A stretch of 64,000 bases of DNA from Roseivirga sp. (GTDB lineage: Bacteria; Bacteroidota; Bacteroidia; Cytophagales; Cyclobacteriaceae), in contig JAAWWF010000016.1 of NCBI GenBank assembly GCA_021404565.1, forward strand, positions 62,001-126,000, written 5' to 3'. Below are positions 37,055 to 44,378 of this stretch, in pieces. The notes beneath the pieces were generated by a model. That model was not told where the DNA came from. It worked only from the letters and a program-made list of their open reading frames with translations, and did no database searches. The translations under genes were made by a program, and so were the position numbers. Within the stretch, counting starts at the first letter, position 1; every line of letters starts with the position of its first letter.

Positions 37055-37405
37055 TCACTCCTCTTCAAATTCCAGATGAGCCCACTTCAAAGGGTTATGA
37101 GGCTCATTATCTGAATAAATACATTCAAAGGCTAAATTTTTATCTCCATGGGGACCAATGATAGACCAACCGCTGGAAGAGAGCCTGTTTGCCCAAAGAA
37201 GCATTTGAAAAACTGCTCCTTCGGCAGATTCAGAGTCCAACCTGATCCAGAAGCTGGCCTGGAATTGCTCCTTAATTTTCCAATATCGCTCGACCGTCAG
37301 GTCATTCAGGGGCAAACCCAGTTCTCTGCCGTATTTTTCAAGAAACTGCTCAAACTTTCGTTTTTGCGACACCTCGTAGTTAAGCCTGAAGTTCACCCTT
37401 GTCAT
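37055..37405 (-). CDS. Conserved-looking hypothetical protein
   Basis: The 116-residue protein is soluble, has no signal peptide or membrane segment, and I do not recognise its family. It has a charged N-terminal helix, then alternating strands rich in aromatics (SFWIRLDSESAEG, WSIIGPHGDKNLAFECI). Coding is supported by its place: 8 bases after the threonine aldolase gene and 34 before the lactonase gene, all on the minus strand, with no better frame in this interval. Confidence 0.65.
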   Translation of the reverse strand: MTRVNFRLNYEVSQKRKFEQFLEKYGRELGLPLNDLTVERYWKIKEQFQASFWIRLDSESAEGAVFQMLLWANRLSSSGWSIIGPHGDKNLAFECIYSDNEPHNPLKWAHLEFEEE

Positions 37406-37413
37406 AACCTTAT

Positions 37414-38430
37414 CTAAATGGCTTTTAGCACTGTTAACAGCCGCTCTAAATGTTCGTCTGTAAAATCATAGTGGGTGACAAAACGAATAAGCTGTGGCCC
37501 AAAACCAAAAGCATGCACATCATGCTCTTTCAGTTTTGCTAAGAACGATTCGTTTGAGTAAGCCTCGGTCAGTTTAAAGATCAGAATATTGGTTTCGCAG
37601 GGGTACACCTCTTCAACATAGTCGCAGGCTTCCAACACGCTGGCAATGGCCTGTGCTTTGGCATGGTCCTCAGCCAATCTTTCCACGAGATTTTCCAGGG
37701 CATACAAACCACCCGCAGCAATATAACCCGCCTGCCTCCAGGCACCGCCCATGGCCTTTCTGACGCGCTTCGCCCGCTTAATATCTTTAGCTGTACCCAA
37801 TAGCACAGAGCCCACCGGAGCACCCAGGCCTTTAGAAAGACAAATGGAAATAGTATCGAAGACCTCGCCATACTGACCGGCAGCCTGACCCGTGGCTACG
37901 AGGGCATTAAAGAGCCTTGCTCCATCCAGGTGCAACCCTAAGCCCCGCTCGGTGCACACTTTCCTTATCTTCAAAATTTCATCGAAGTCATAGCAGCTTC
38001 CGCCACCCTTGTTCATGGTATTCTCCAAAGATACCAATCGCGAAACCGGAGCGTGGATATCATCGGGCTGAATGGCCGCCTCCACCTGTTCTGCAGTGAT
38101 CATTCCCCTTTCACCTTCCAGCAAACGCACCGAAACGCCCGCATTTGAGGCGATGCCACCACTTTCGTAAAGGTAGATGTGCGAGTATTTATGACAGATA
38201 ACCTCATCCTGCAATGTGGTATGCAGCCTGATTCCAATCTGGTTGGTCATGGTGCCGGAAGCGCAATAAAGCCCTGCTTCTTTGCCAAACATTTCCGCAG
38301 CCCTGCTTTCCAGCGCTTCGACTGTCGGGTCTTCGCCAAACATATCATCACCTACAGCCGCAGACATCATTGCATCCAACATGCCCGGAGTAGGTCTCGT
38401 CAGCGTATCGCTTCTTAAATCAATAGCCAT
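37414..38430 (-). CDS. ltaE: Low-specificity L-threonine aldolase
   Basis: The 338-residue PLP enzyme begins with the family signature DLRSDTLTRPTPGMLDAM, followed by GDDMFGEDPTVEALE and CASGTMTNQIGI. The PLP lysine is in CLSKGLGAPVGSVL near residue 200, after HLDGARLFNA. It splits L-threonine into glycine and acetaldehyde. The 5' end overlaps the GDPD gene by 11 bases, so they are probably co-transcribed. The symbol is by family. Confidence 0.92.
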   Translation of the reverse strand: MAIDLRSDTLTRPTPGMLDAMMSAAVGDDMFGEDPTVEALESRAAEMFGKEAGLYCASGTMTNQIGIRLHTTLQDEVICHKYSHIYLYESGGIASNAGVSVRLLEGERGMITAEQVEAAIQPDDIHAPVSRLVSLENTMNKGGGSCYDFDEILKIRKVCTERGLGLHLDGARLFNALVATGQAAGQYGEVFDTISICLSKGLGAPVGSVLLGTAKDIKRAKRVRKAMGGAWRQAGYIAAGGLYALENLVERLAEDHAKAQAIASVLEACDYVEEVYPCETNILIFKLTEAYSNESFLAKLKEHDVHAFGFGPQLIRFVTHYDFTDEHLERLLTVLKAI

Positions 38431-39367
38431 TGAAGTATTTTCTTTTTGAACTTGTTTCAGGTATTAAAGGCTCTGTCATCTTGGAGGCTTCAATGGGGCG
38501 ATCTGTAGCAAGAATATCAGCCCCTCGCTTTACAAAGCCTGCATAAATAGAATCTCCCTTTGCCTCAGCTTTCTTATCCAGATTCCCCAGCACTCCCAGG
38601 ATACAGTAAATGCCTTTCTCGTGTAAAAATTGATAGTGTGCCTCTTCCGGCTCTGCCAAACCCACAAAGGCAATCATGTTTTCATCAGGGATTCCCAGAT
38701 TTCTGTGTGCCTCATAGGCAGCCACATTGCCAATCCCCACGGAGATCATCAGTGAAGGATCGAGCTGATAGACTTTTTGTGCATCATTGGCGCTATAGGT
38801 TATGATAGCGGAAAAAGACCCCGTATTGGTTTCTTGCACCCCGGCAATTACCTTTTCAAAAGGGACCCCTCTTTTCACATCCAGTGTTAATAAAGCCTTA
38901 CCAGGCACCCACTGAAGCACTTCCCTGAGTGTGGGAATGGAGTAATTAGTCTCAGTCCCCGTATTGTCTACCAGCTTCAACCCTCGCAATTCTGACCAGT
39001 TGTAATCCCTCACCTTTCCAGTGCCTGTAGTTGTTCGATCAAGGGTGTTGTCATGCATCATGATCAAGATTGAATCTTTGGTCATTTCAATGTCGCATTC
39101 AATCACGGCCGGGGTAATTCCGGCAATGTAGTCGAAAGTAGCAATTGCATTTTCAGGATACCCTGGGTAAGGCCCTCCCCTATGAGCACTGACCATGGGA
39201 ATGCGGTCTGCCGTCCAGGAATAGAAGCCCTTAGGACCATTTAGTGAAAAAGCTGCTTCGTTGAATTTTCCATCGTATTCAACTTCAACGGAGTATGAAC
39301 CAGACTGAGAACAGGCAGTAAGAAGCAGGGCAAATGATAACAGACAGAACCTTAGCAGCAATGACAT
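38420..39367 (-). CDS. Glycerophosphodiester phosphodiesterase lipoprotein
   Basis: The 315-residue protein has a lipoprotein signal (LLLTAC, Cys19), a short N-terminal region, then a GDPD TIM barrel: VSAHRGGPYPGYPENAIATF near 61 (catalytic His and Arg, Glu of PENA), ECDIEMTKDSILIMMHDNTLDRTT near 93 (metal ligands Glu/Asp and the second catalytic His). It hydrolyses glycerophosphodiesters from lipids, probably at the periplasmic face. It is the first gene of the run GDPD, threonine aldolase, hypothetical, lactonase. Confidence 0.9.
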   Translation of the reverse strand: MSLLLRFCLLSFALLLTACSQSGSYSVEVEYDGKFNEAAFSLNGPKGFYSWTADRIPMVSAHRGGPYPGYPENAIATFDYIAGITPAVIECDIEMTKDSILIMMHDNTLDRTTTGTGKVRDYNWSELRGLKLVDNTGTETNYSIPTLREVLQWVPGKALLTLDVKRGVPFEKVIAGVQETNTGSFSAIITYSANDAQKVYQLDPSLMISVGIGNVAAYEAHRNLGIPDENMIAFVGLAEPEEAHYQFLHEKGIYCILGVLGNLDKKAEAKGDSIYAGFVKRGADILATDRPIEASKMTEPLIPETSSKRKYFNGY

Positions 39368-39438
39368 TGGGATAGATTTTGCCTGAATGTAGAGGGATTT
39401 GGAGGGATGTGCAAGTGAAATTTTGGGAGGGTCATTTC

Positions 39439-39467
39439 CCGGCTGGAAACCTTCTGCTTCCAGCCGG
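39439..39467. terminator. Strong stem-loop downstream of marR
   Basis: CCGGCTGGAA and TTCCAGCCGG form a perfect ten-base stem with a nine-base loop, in the gap between marR (ending at 39545 on the minus strand) and the GDPD start. A T run does not follow on either strand, so termination may be weak or the stem may protect the mRNA end. Confidence 0.5.
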
Positions 39468-39544
39468 CAAATCTCGTTTCAACCTAAACATATGAAGAGA
39501 TGTATTTAAGAAAGTAAACTTTCTTCGAAATGACCTATTTACGT

Positions 39545-39997
39545 TCACGGTGTATAATCTTGCAGAATCGTCCTTAACTTGAGGAGTTCCTGCTTGATTC
39601 CATAATTCATAGCTGCCGGCACATTTTTAAGGAACTGTGCAAAGTGCTTTTCCAGTGCCAACATCATTTCATTTTTCTGATTCTTTCCTTTATCTGTAAG
39701 AATAACGTGAAAAGACCGTCCATCTTTTTCATTTACTACTCTTTCTGTCCAGCCGTTGCGTTCCATTCTAACTAACATGCGTGAGATGGATGGCAAATCC
39801 TGCAAGGTGACCCTGCTGATTTCTGTGGGTGTCACGCTCCCGTGGTTCCAAAGAATGATCAGCACCTGCCACTGCTCTGGCGTAACTCCGTAGGCCTTTA
39901 ACCCTCGTATCAGCTCGCGATGAAAGAGAAGGTACGTTCTGTAAAGATTGTACCCAAGGTTGCTATTGAGGTGAAAGAGGGCCTTACCGAAGTCCAT
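39545..39997 (-). CDS. MarR-family transcriptional regulator
   Basis: The 150-residue protein has the MarR fold: N-terminal dimer helices, LKAYGVTPEQWQVLIILWNHG, TPTEISRVTLQDLPSISRMLVRMERNGWTERV (recognition helix) and the wing with DGRSFHVILTDKGK. A perfect 18-bp palindrome TACTTGCG-AG-CGCAAGTA lies 68 bases upstream on the side of its promoter, which fits autoregulation. The gene stands alone; its targets and ligand are not apparent, and the divergent side is occupied only by the end of another minus-strand unit. Confidence 0.92.
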   Translation of the reverse strand: MDFGKALFHLNSNLGYNLYRTYLLFHRELIRGLKAYGVTPEQWQVLIILWNHGSVTPTEISRVTLQDLPSISRMLVRMERNGWTERVVNEKDGRSFHVILTDKGKNQKNEMMLALEKHFAQFLKNVPAAMNYGIKQELLKLRTILQDYTP

Positions 39998-40065
39998 AAA
40001 GGAGGCAAATCAGAGGGCTAATTTACAGAAAAAAGTTGTTTAGACAAGTTTTTATGTTAAAAAAA

Positions 40066-40083
40066 TACTTGCGAGCGCAAGTA
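40066..40083. promoter_or_regulatory. Perfect palindrome upstream of marR (putative MarR operator)
   Basis: TACTTGCG-AG-CGCAAGTA has two 8-bp arms. Palindromes of this ACTTGC type are typical for MarR dimers, and the site lies in the marR promoter region. Confidence 0.65.
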
Positions 40084-40091
40084 ACATAGTA

Positions 40092-40135
40092 TGGAAGGTG
40101 TCCTTTTATGCACTTGCATAGAAGGACACCTTCCG
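40092..40135. terminator. Long hairpin between marR operator and the DUF2721 gene end
   Basis: GGAAGGTGTCCTT pairs with AAGGACACCTTCC, and the inner part (TATGC-ACTT-GCATA) pairs further, giving about 19 base pairs with one mismatch. It starts right after the stop of the minus-strand DUF2721 gene and can end that transcript before marR. Confidence 0.75.
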
Positions 40136-40549
40136 TTAATAATTATTTCTTAGTTTTTCTTCGAGATCGCTGAGTTCCAGGTTCAGTGCTCTGGTAGAGA
40201 TTTGAGTCTCAATAAAGGATAAAGTAAGGCTGGCAAGGAGTAGGAACAGGCTGGCACCAAAGATGTACTCTCCTATTTGTTGCCTATGCAAGTACATAAA
40301 GACCATACTGAGCACACAGCAGAAAAAACTACCGATCCCCAAAGCCTGCATATTTCGAATTAGCAGTAGCCTGACCTTTAGGTTGTTTATTTGACCGGGT
40401 ACTGTAGGCTGGTCTTCGGTGCTGGTATTATAGCGCTGTCGCAGACCTCTGGCCAATGTAGCCAGGGCCACAAAACGATTGGTAAAGGCCAGTAGCAGTA
40501 AGGTAATAGCCGGAAAAAGGAGTGCCGGGGTGGATATATCTATGTTCAT
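40136..40549 (-). CDS. DUF2721 membrane protein
   Basis: The 137-residue protein has three membrane helices (about 8-28, 65-88 and 95-115) and the DUF2721 pattern ALLFPAITLLLLAFTNRFVALATLARGLR with a cytoplasmic loop RLLLIRNMQALGIGS. The family is uncharacterised. Its start overlaps the stop of the upstream small membrane protein by four bases, so they are made together. A long hairpin ends the unit. Confidence 0.82.
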   Translation of the reverse strand: MNIDISTPALLFPAITLLLLAFTNRFVALATLARGLRQRYNTSTEDQPTVPGQINNLKVRLLLIRNMQALGIGSFFCCVLSMVFMYLHRQQIGEYIFGASLFLLLASLTLSFIETQISTRALNLELSDLEEKLRNNY

Positions 40550-40791
40550 GTTTTGTCCTCCTCCCCTTCAGCGTCATACATAGGTTTATCATTCTTAATG
40601 CGCCTGTCGATTTTTCTCCACAGCAATACCAGGAGCCCGAGCACTGCCGGATAGAGCAATACCTTCAGAATATATTCCGTGGTCACCTCATCGCCCAGCG
40701 CCTCAGAATCTCCGAAAAAAAGGAGGATGGCAGCGAAAGTCGCGGGAAACAGTAGTAGTAAGAAGATGATGTTCTCTTTTTTCGGGGACAT
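40546..40791 (-). CDS. Small two-helix membrane protein
   Basis: The 81-residue protein has two hydrophobic segments (about 8-25 and 40-58) separated by an acidic loop (GDSEALGDEVTTE), and a charged C-terminus. I do not recognise a family. The four-base overlap with the DUF2721 gene supports its being real. Confidence 0.65.
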   Translation of the reverse strand: MSPKKENIIFLLLLFPATFAAILLFFGDSEALGDEVTTEYILKVLLYPAVLGLLVLLWRKIDRRIKNDKPMYDAEGEEDKT

Positions 40792-40880
40792 GCCACAAAG
40801 ATGAAAAAAAATTTCATGCCCCTAAATCCAGTTGTACAACCAAGTCCGTAGGTATGTCTGAAATTCAAAAAACAAGCATA

Positions 40881-41438
40881 ATGAAAAACAGAATCACACA
40901 ACTACTTATGGTGGCCTTTTTCATAATCGGAGCACAAACTGCCTTTGCCCAAAGCAATGTCATTGTTGGTGGCGAGGTCATGTACCCTAAAAAGAACATC
41001 ATCGAAAATGCAGTAAACTCAAAGGACCACACCACCCTGGTAGCCGCTGTAAAGGCTGCCGGACTGGTACAAACCCTACAGGGAGAAGGCCCCTTTACGG
41101 TATTCGCTCCCACGAATGCAGCATTTGACAAATTACCTGACGGAACAGTAGCCAGCCTGGTAAAGCCTGAAAACAAAAAGCAGCTGACCAAAATTCTGAC
41201 CTACCATGTGGTAGCCGGAAAGTTGGACTCATCAGCGCTTTTAAAAGCCATCAAAAAGGGAAAGGGGAAAGCCGAGTTGACCACCGTTAGCGGAGGAAAG
41301 CTTATCGCCAAAAGGAATGGTAGCAGAAATGTAACCCTGACCGATGAGAGCGGCAACTCTTCCAATATTTCTCTTTATGACGTGTACCAGTCCAATGGTG
41401 TCATCCACGTAATCGACAGTGTAGTACTGCCTAAGTAG
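40881..41438 (+). CDS. Secreted fasciclin-domain protein
   Basis: The 185-residue protein has a signal peptide ending at AFAQS (about residue 24) and one fasciclin domain with the two hallmark segments: GEGPFTVFAPTNAAFDKLPDG (H1 region) and ILTYHVVAGKLDSS followed by the SGNSSNISLYDVYQSNGVIHVIDSVVLP end (H2 region). Fasciclin domains mediate adhesion or binding at the cell surface. I use the ATG at 40881 because the signal peptide begins there. It is followed 86 bases later by the DUF4331 pair. Confidence 0.9.
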   Translation: MKNRITQLLMVAFFIIGAQTAFAQSNVIVGGEVMYPKKNIIENAVNSKDHTTLVAAVKAAGLVQTLQGEGPFTVFAPTNAAFDKLPDGTVASLVKPENKKQLTKILTYHVVAGKLDSSALLKAIKKGKGKAELTTVSGGKLIAKRNGSRNVTLTDESGNSSNISLYDVYQSNGVIHVIDSVVLPK

Positions 41439-41524
41439 GAATAGTCGACACTCCTTAATCCATAAACGTAATAAACTGATTTTCAACACGATAAAAATCG
41501 TGAACGGGATCGCTTTGCTTAAAA

Positions 41525-42190
41525 ATGAAAAACAAAATGAAAAAAAAGATCACATTATTCGCTGGAATGCTGGCCCTGGCCACAAGCATTTACCTGATGG
41601 CCGCTGACCATAACGAAGCGCAGGCCATTATGGGCACAGGATCGGACATTGCCGACCTCTACGCCTTCCAAAGCCCTGCTAATTCTAACTACATGGTACT
41701 GGGTGCCACAGTGCAGGGACTATTGAGCCCGGCAGCCACTGCCAATGCCAGTTTTGACGAAAACGTCATGATTGAGTTCAACATAGACAACAATGGCGAT
41801 GCGGTAGAAGACCTGGTGATCCAGTGTATTTTCGAAAACGGCCAGGTAAGCATGTATGGCCCTTATGCACCGGCTACTACCGGGCTTAACAGCACCATAG
41901 ACAAAACGGCCACACTGACACAGGCAGACATCACCTCTTATGGTGCAAACGCTACCATAGGCAGAAATGGCAACATCAGTCTTTTTGCAGGACCAAGAGA
42001 CGACCCGTTCTTCTTTGACTTCAATCAGTTTGGTGCCATCCTGGGAGGAAGCGCCACAAGCTTTAACAACCCCGGAGATGACAGCTTCAAAGGGACGAAC
42101 GTACTGGCTGTGGTATTGGAATTACCAAAGTCTATGCTTGGGTCTGGTGAGTCAATCAACACCTGGGTAGAAACCAAGAGAAAACAATAA
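41525..42190 (+). CDS. DUF4331 family protein, N-terminal-half type
   Basis: The 221-residue protein has a signal peptide (about 1-27) and then the DUF4331 start ADHNEAQAIMGTGSDIADLYAFQSP, with NVMIEFNIDNNGDAVEDLVIQ and DPFFFDFNQFGAIL typical of the family. The end (VLAVVLELPKSMLGSG) corresponds to the middle of longer DUF4331 proteins, whose remainder is encoded by the next gene. It is probably periplasmic or on the surface. The function is not known. The downstream gene starts 23 bases later. Confidence 0.85.
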   Translation: MKNKMKKKITLFAGMLALATSIYLMAADHNEAQAIMGTGSDIADLYAFQSPANSNYMVLGATVQGLLSPAATANASFDENVMIEFNIDNNGDAVEDLVIQCIFENGQVSMYGPYAPATTGLNSTIDKTATLTQADITSYGANATIGRNGNISLFAGPRDDPFFFDFNQFGAILGGSATSFNNPGDDSFKGTNVLAVVLELPKSMLGSGESINTWVETKRKQ

Positions 42191-42213
42191 TCAACAAAGC
42201 AAAAGAAGAAAAA

Positions 42214-42759
42214 ATGAAAAATATTAAATCACTAAAACTACTCTCAATGCTGTTCGTAGCTACCATTGCCCTGGGGTTTACCTCCTGCGATGATGACGAC
42301 AGCACTACACCGGAGGTACCGGCAGTATACGCGCAGGAAGACCAAATGGGTCGCCCTGCTATTAACACCGTCTTCGTGACTGGTATGGAGAATAAAAACA
42401 CCTTTAACGTAACCATACCCTCTCAAATGGCAGCTGGTTTTGCAGCAGCATTCGAAAGCAGACTTTTAGGTTTGAATGCAGGATATACTACAAACGCGCT
42501 GGGCATGGATGCCGCTACTTTTAGCGGAGCCCTGGTAACCGATGTGTTGACTGCCAACCTGAACGGCACTACCACTTTCTTCGATGGCACCAACGTGCTC
42601 ACCGGAAGAACCCTGGCTGATGATGTCATTTCTGTAGAGCTATTGCTGATTTTCGGAGGCCCTGACGGCACTGCCAATCCCGGCCTCTCAGACGATCATG
42701 TAGATGCAAACGACAAGCCTTTTTTGAGCTCGTTCCCTTACATGGCTACGCCATGGTAA
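42214..42759 (+). CDS. DUF4331 family lipoprotein, C-terminal-half type
   Basis: The 181-residue protein has a lipoprotein signal (LGFTSC, Cys25) followed by Asp repeats (CDDDDS), then DQMGRPAINTVFVTGMENKNTFN, ending DDHVDANDKPFLSSFPYMATPW; these are the C-terminal blocks of DUF4331 proteins. The acidic residues after Cys may direct the lipoprotein to the cell surface. With the previous gene it appears to make a two-part version of a protein that is usually one chain. Confidence 0.82.
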   Translation: MKNIKSLKLLSMLFVATIALGFTSCDDDDSTTPEVPAVYAQEDQMGRPAINTVFVTGMENKNTFNVTIPSQMAAGFAAAFESRLLGLNAGYTTNALGMDAATFSGALVTDVLTANLNGTTTFFDGTNVLTGRTLADDVISVELLLIFGGPDGTANPGLSDDHVDANDKPFLSSFPYMATPW

Positions 42760-42819
42760 TAAACTCTGAGCCTGGTTACAACCAGGCTTAAGATTACAAA
42801 AGTGTAATACAATCATTTC

Positions 42820-42986
42820 AACCCGGATCTTGCGATAGGAATCGTAATGAGGGCTTAAATCGCAAAGAATCAGGAAGTTTGGCTTTGCTAACATAGCACC
42901 GCTATGTTGAGAAGACAAACGAAGAGCAACGACTGGTTCAAAGCGAGTTAGGGCCGCAATAGAAAGTCTATTGCATGACTCGGGTT
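42820..42986 (+). repeat. Full-length ~170-bp palindromic dispersed element, copy B
   Basis: The element starts AACCCGGATC and ends GACTCGGGTT, so its ends can pair. Inside are CTAACATAGC-ACC-GCTATGTTGAG, GTTTG/CAAAC outer arms, GAATCAGG facing GGTTC, and GCAATAGA-AAG-TCTATTGC. Block order equals copy A (33932-34101) in the opposite direction. It fills most of the 310-base gap between the DUF4331 and TPR genes. No protein-coding frame is seen in it. Confidence 0.75.
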
Positions 42987-43069
42987 CATATACAGCTTTA
43001 TCGGGTTTCCCATCCCGCTCTTATATCCAGAGCAGGATGGAACCTGAAAAGCGAAATCTCTCCAATCCC

Positions 43070-44368
43070 ATGAAAAGTTTACCACTCATTTTATTTCTGT
43101 GCCTTGTGCTATTTTCATGCAACTCAGGCAGCCCTCAAAAGACAGTCAGCGACCCGGCAGATTATACCCGCCATATGCAGGCCAGAGCCCTGAGCGCTGA
43201 TATGAACAGCCAGCAATCCGATATTCAATTCTGGAATGACAAGCTCCTGGAATCACCTGAGAGTTTTATGTTTCTGAACCGCCTCGCGGCTACTTATGCC
43301 CGCAGATTCAAGGCCAATGGCAACATCCAGGACATCCACATTTCTGACAGCCTCTACCATAAAGCACTAAGGCTAACACCTTTTAGCAAAGCCTCCATTT
43401 ACAGAGCACTCAGCGCCAATGCGATTACTCAACACGAGTTTCCAATGGCCAGGCACTATGCTGAAAAAGCCATCGAAGACGGAGACAAAATCTCAGTCTC
43501 TTACTATTTCTTATTCGATGCACTGATAGAACTGGGGGACTACGAGCAGGCCAAATCCACACTTGCCCGACAATCGGCCAAAAACTCATTCGATTACCTA
43601 ACCCGAGCCTCCAAGCTGGCCGATCATGACGGGGATATTGATCTTGCGATAACACTTATGGAGCAGGCTTTTGAGCGCACAAAAAACAACCAAAATATGT
43701 ACAGTTGGACCAAGTCTAATCTTGGAGATATGTATGGCCATGCAGGTCGCATTGCAGATTCCTATGGCACTTACCTTGAAGTACTGGAGCATGACCCCAA
43801 TCACTGGCATTCGTGGAAGGGCATTGCCTGGATTGCTTTCGCTCATGATAAAGAGACCACTGAGGCCAGAAGTATTTTAGAATACATCCAGGCTCGAAGC
43901 AAAGATCCACAAATAAGTTTAATGCTGGCTGAAATTGCTGACTACGCAGGACATAAGGAAAGAAGTAAAAGCCTAAAGCAAGCCTATTACGAAGAAGCAT
44001 CCGCTGAGGCCTACCTGGGCATGCACAATAAATACCTGATTCTATTAGAAGCAGAAGATTTCAAAAAGGCCGAGATGGCCCTGGAAAGAGCCCTGGAAGA
44101 GGTGGACAAAAGACCCACCCCCGTAGTTTACGATCTGCTGGCATGGACCCTCTTTAACAAAGGTGAGTATGAAAAGGCACTCAGGATAGCCAGCCTTTTT
44201 GTGGAAGGGCAAACCCAGGAACCGGATGCGCTCTATCATCTGGGGATGATCTACCAATACAATGGCCATAGAAAAGAGGCGAGAAAGTACCTCAACGAGG
44301 CCCTGGAAAGCAGCTTCGAATTAGGCCCGATCACGACAGCTGCTATTGAAAAAGCACTCAAAAGCTAA
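43070..44368 (+). CDS. TPR-repeat lipoprotein
   Basis: The product of 432 residues has a lipoprotein signal (LVLFSC, Cys17) and then helical repeats over nearly the whole length; clear TPR units include RLAATYARRFKANGN, SYYFLFDALIELGDYEQAK, LAWTLFNKGEYEKALRIA and DALYHLGMIYQYNGHRKEARKYLNEALE. TPR lipoproteins act as docking parts in envelope complexes. I use the ATG at 43070 because it gives the signal peptide; two earlier in-frame starts lie partly in repeat copy B. It lies just before the TonB receptor, with which it may form an uptake unit. Confidence 0.85.
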   Translation: MKSLPLILFLCLVLFSCNSGSPQKTVSDPADYTRHMQARALSADMNSQQSDIQFWNDKLLESPESFMFLNRLAATYARRFKANGNIQDIHISDSLYHKALRLTPFSKASIYRALSANAITQHEFPMARHYAEKAIEDGDKISVSYYFLFDALIELGDYEQAKSTLARQSAKNSFDYLTRASKLADHDGDIDLAITLMEQAFERTKNNQNMYSWTKSNLGDMYGHAGRIADSYGTYLEVLEHDPNHWHSWKGIAWIAFAHDKETTEARSILEYIQARSKDPQISLMLAEIADYAGHKERSKSLKQAYYEEASAEAYLGMHNKYLILLEAEDFKKAEMALERALEEVDKRPTPVVYDLLAWTLFNKGEYEKALRIASLFVEGQTQEPDALYHLGMIYQYNGHRKEARKYLNEALESSFELGPITTAAIEKALKS

Positions 44369-44378
44369 AGCCCAAAAC

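Noticed and set aside
41525-42759. DUF4331 pair as one gene broken by a frameshift
   Set aside because: The second part begins with its own lipoprotein signal peptide and a 23-base gap follows the first stop, so two genes are more likely.
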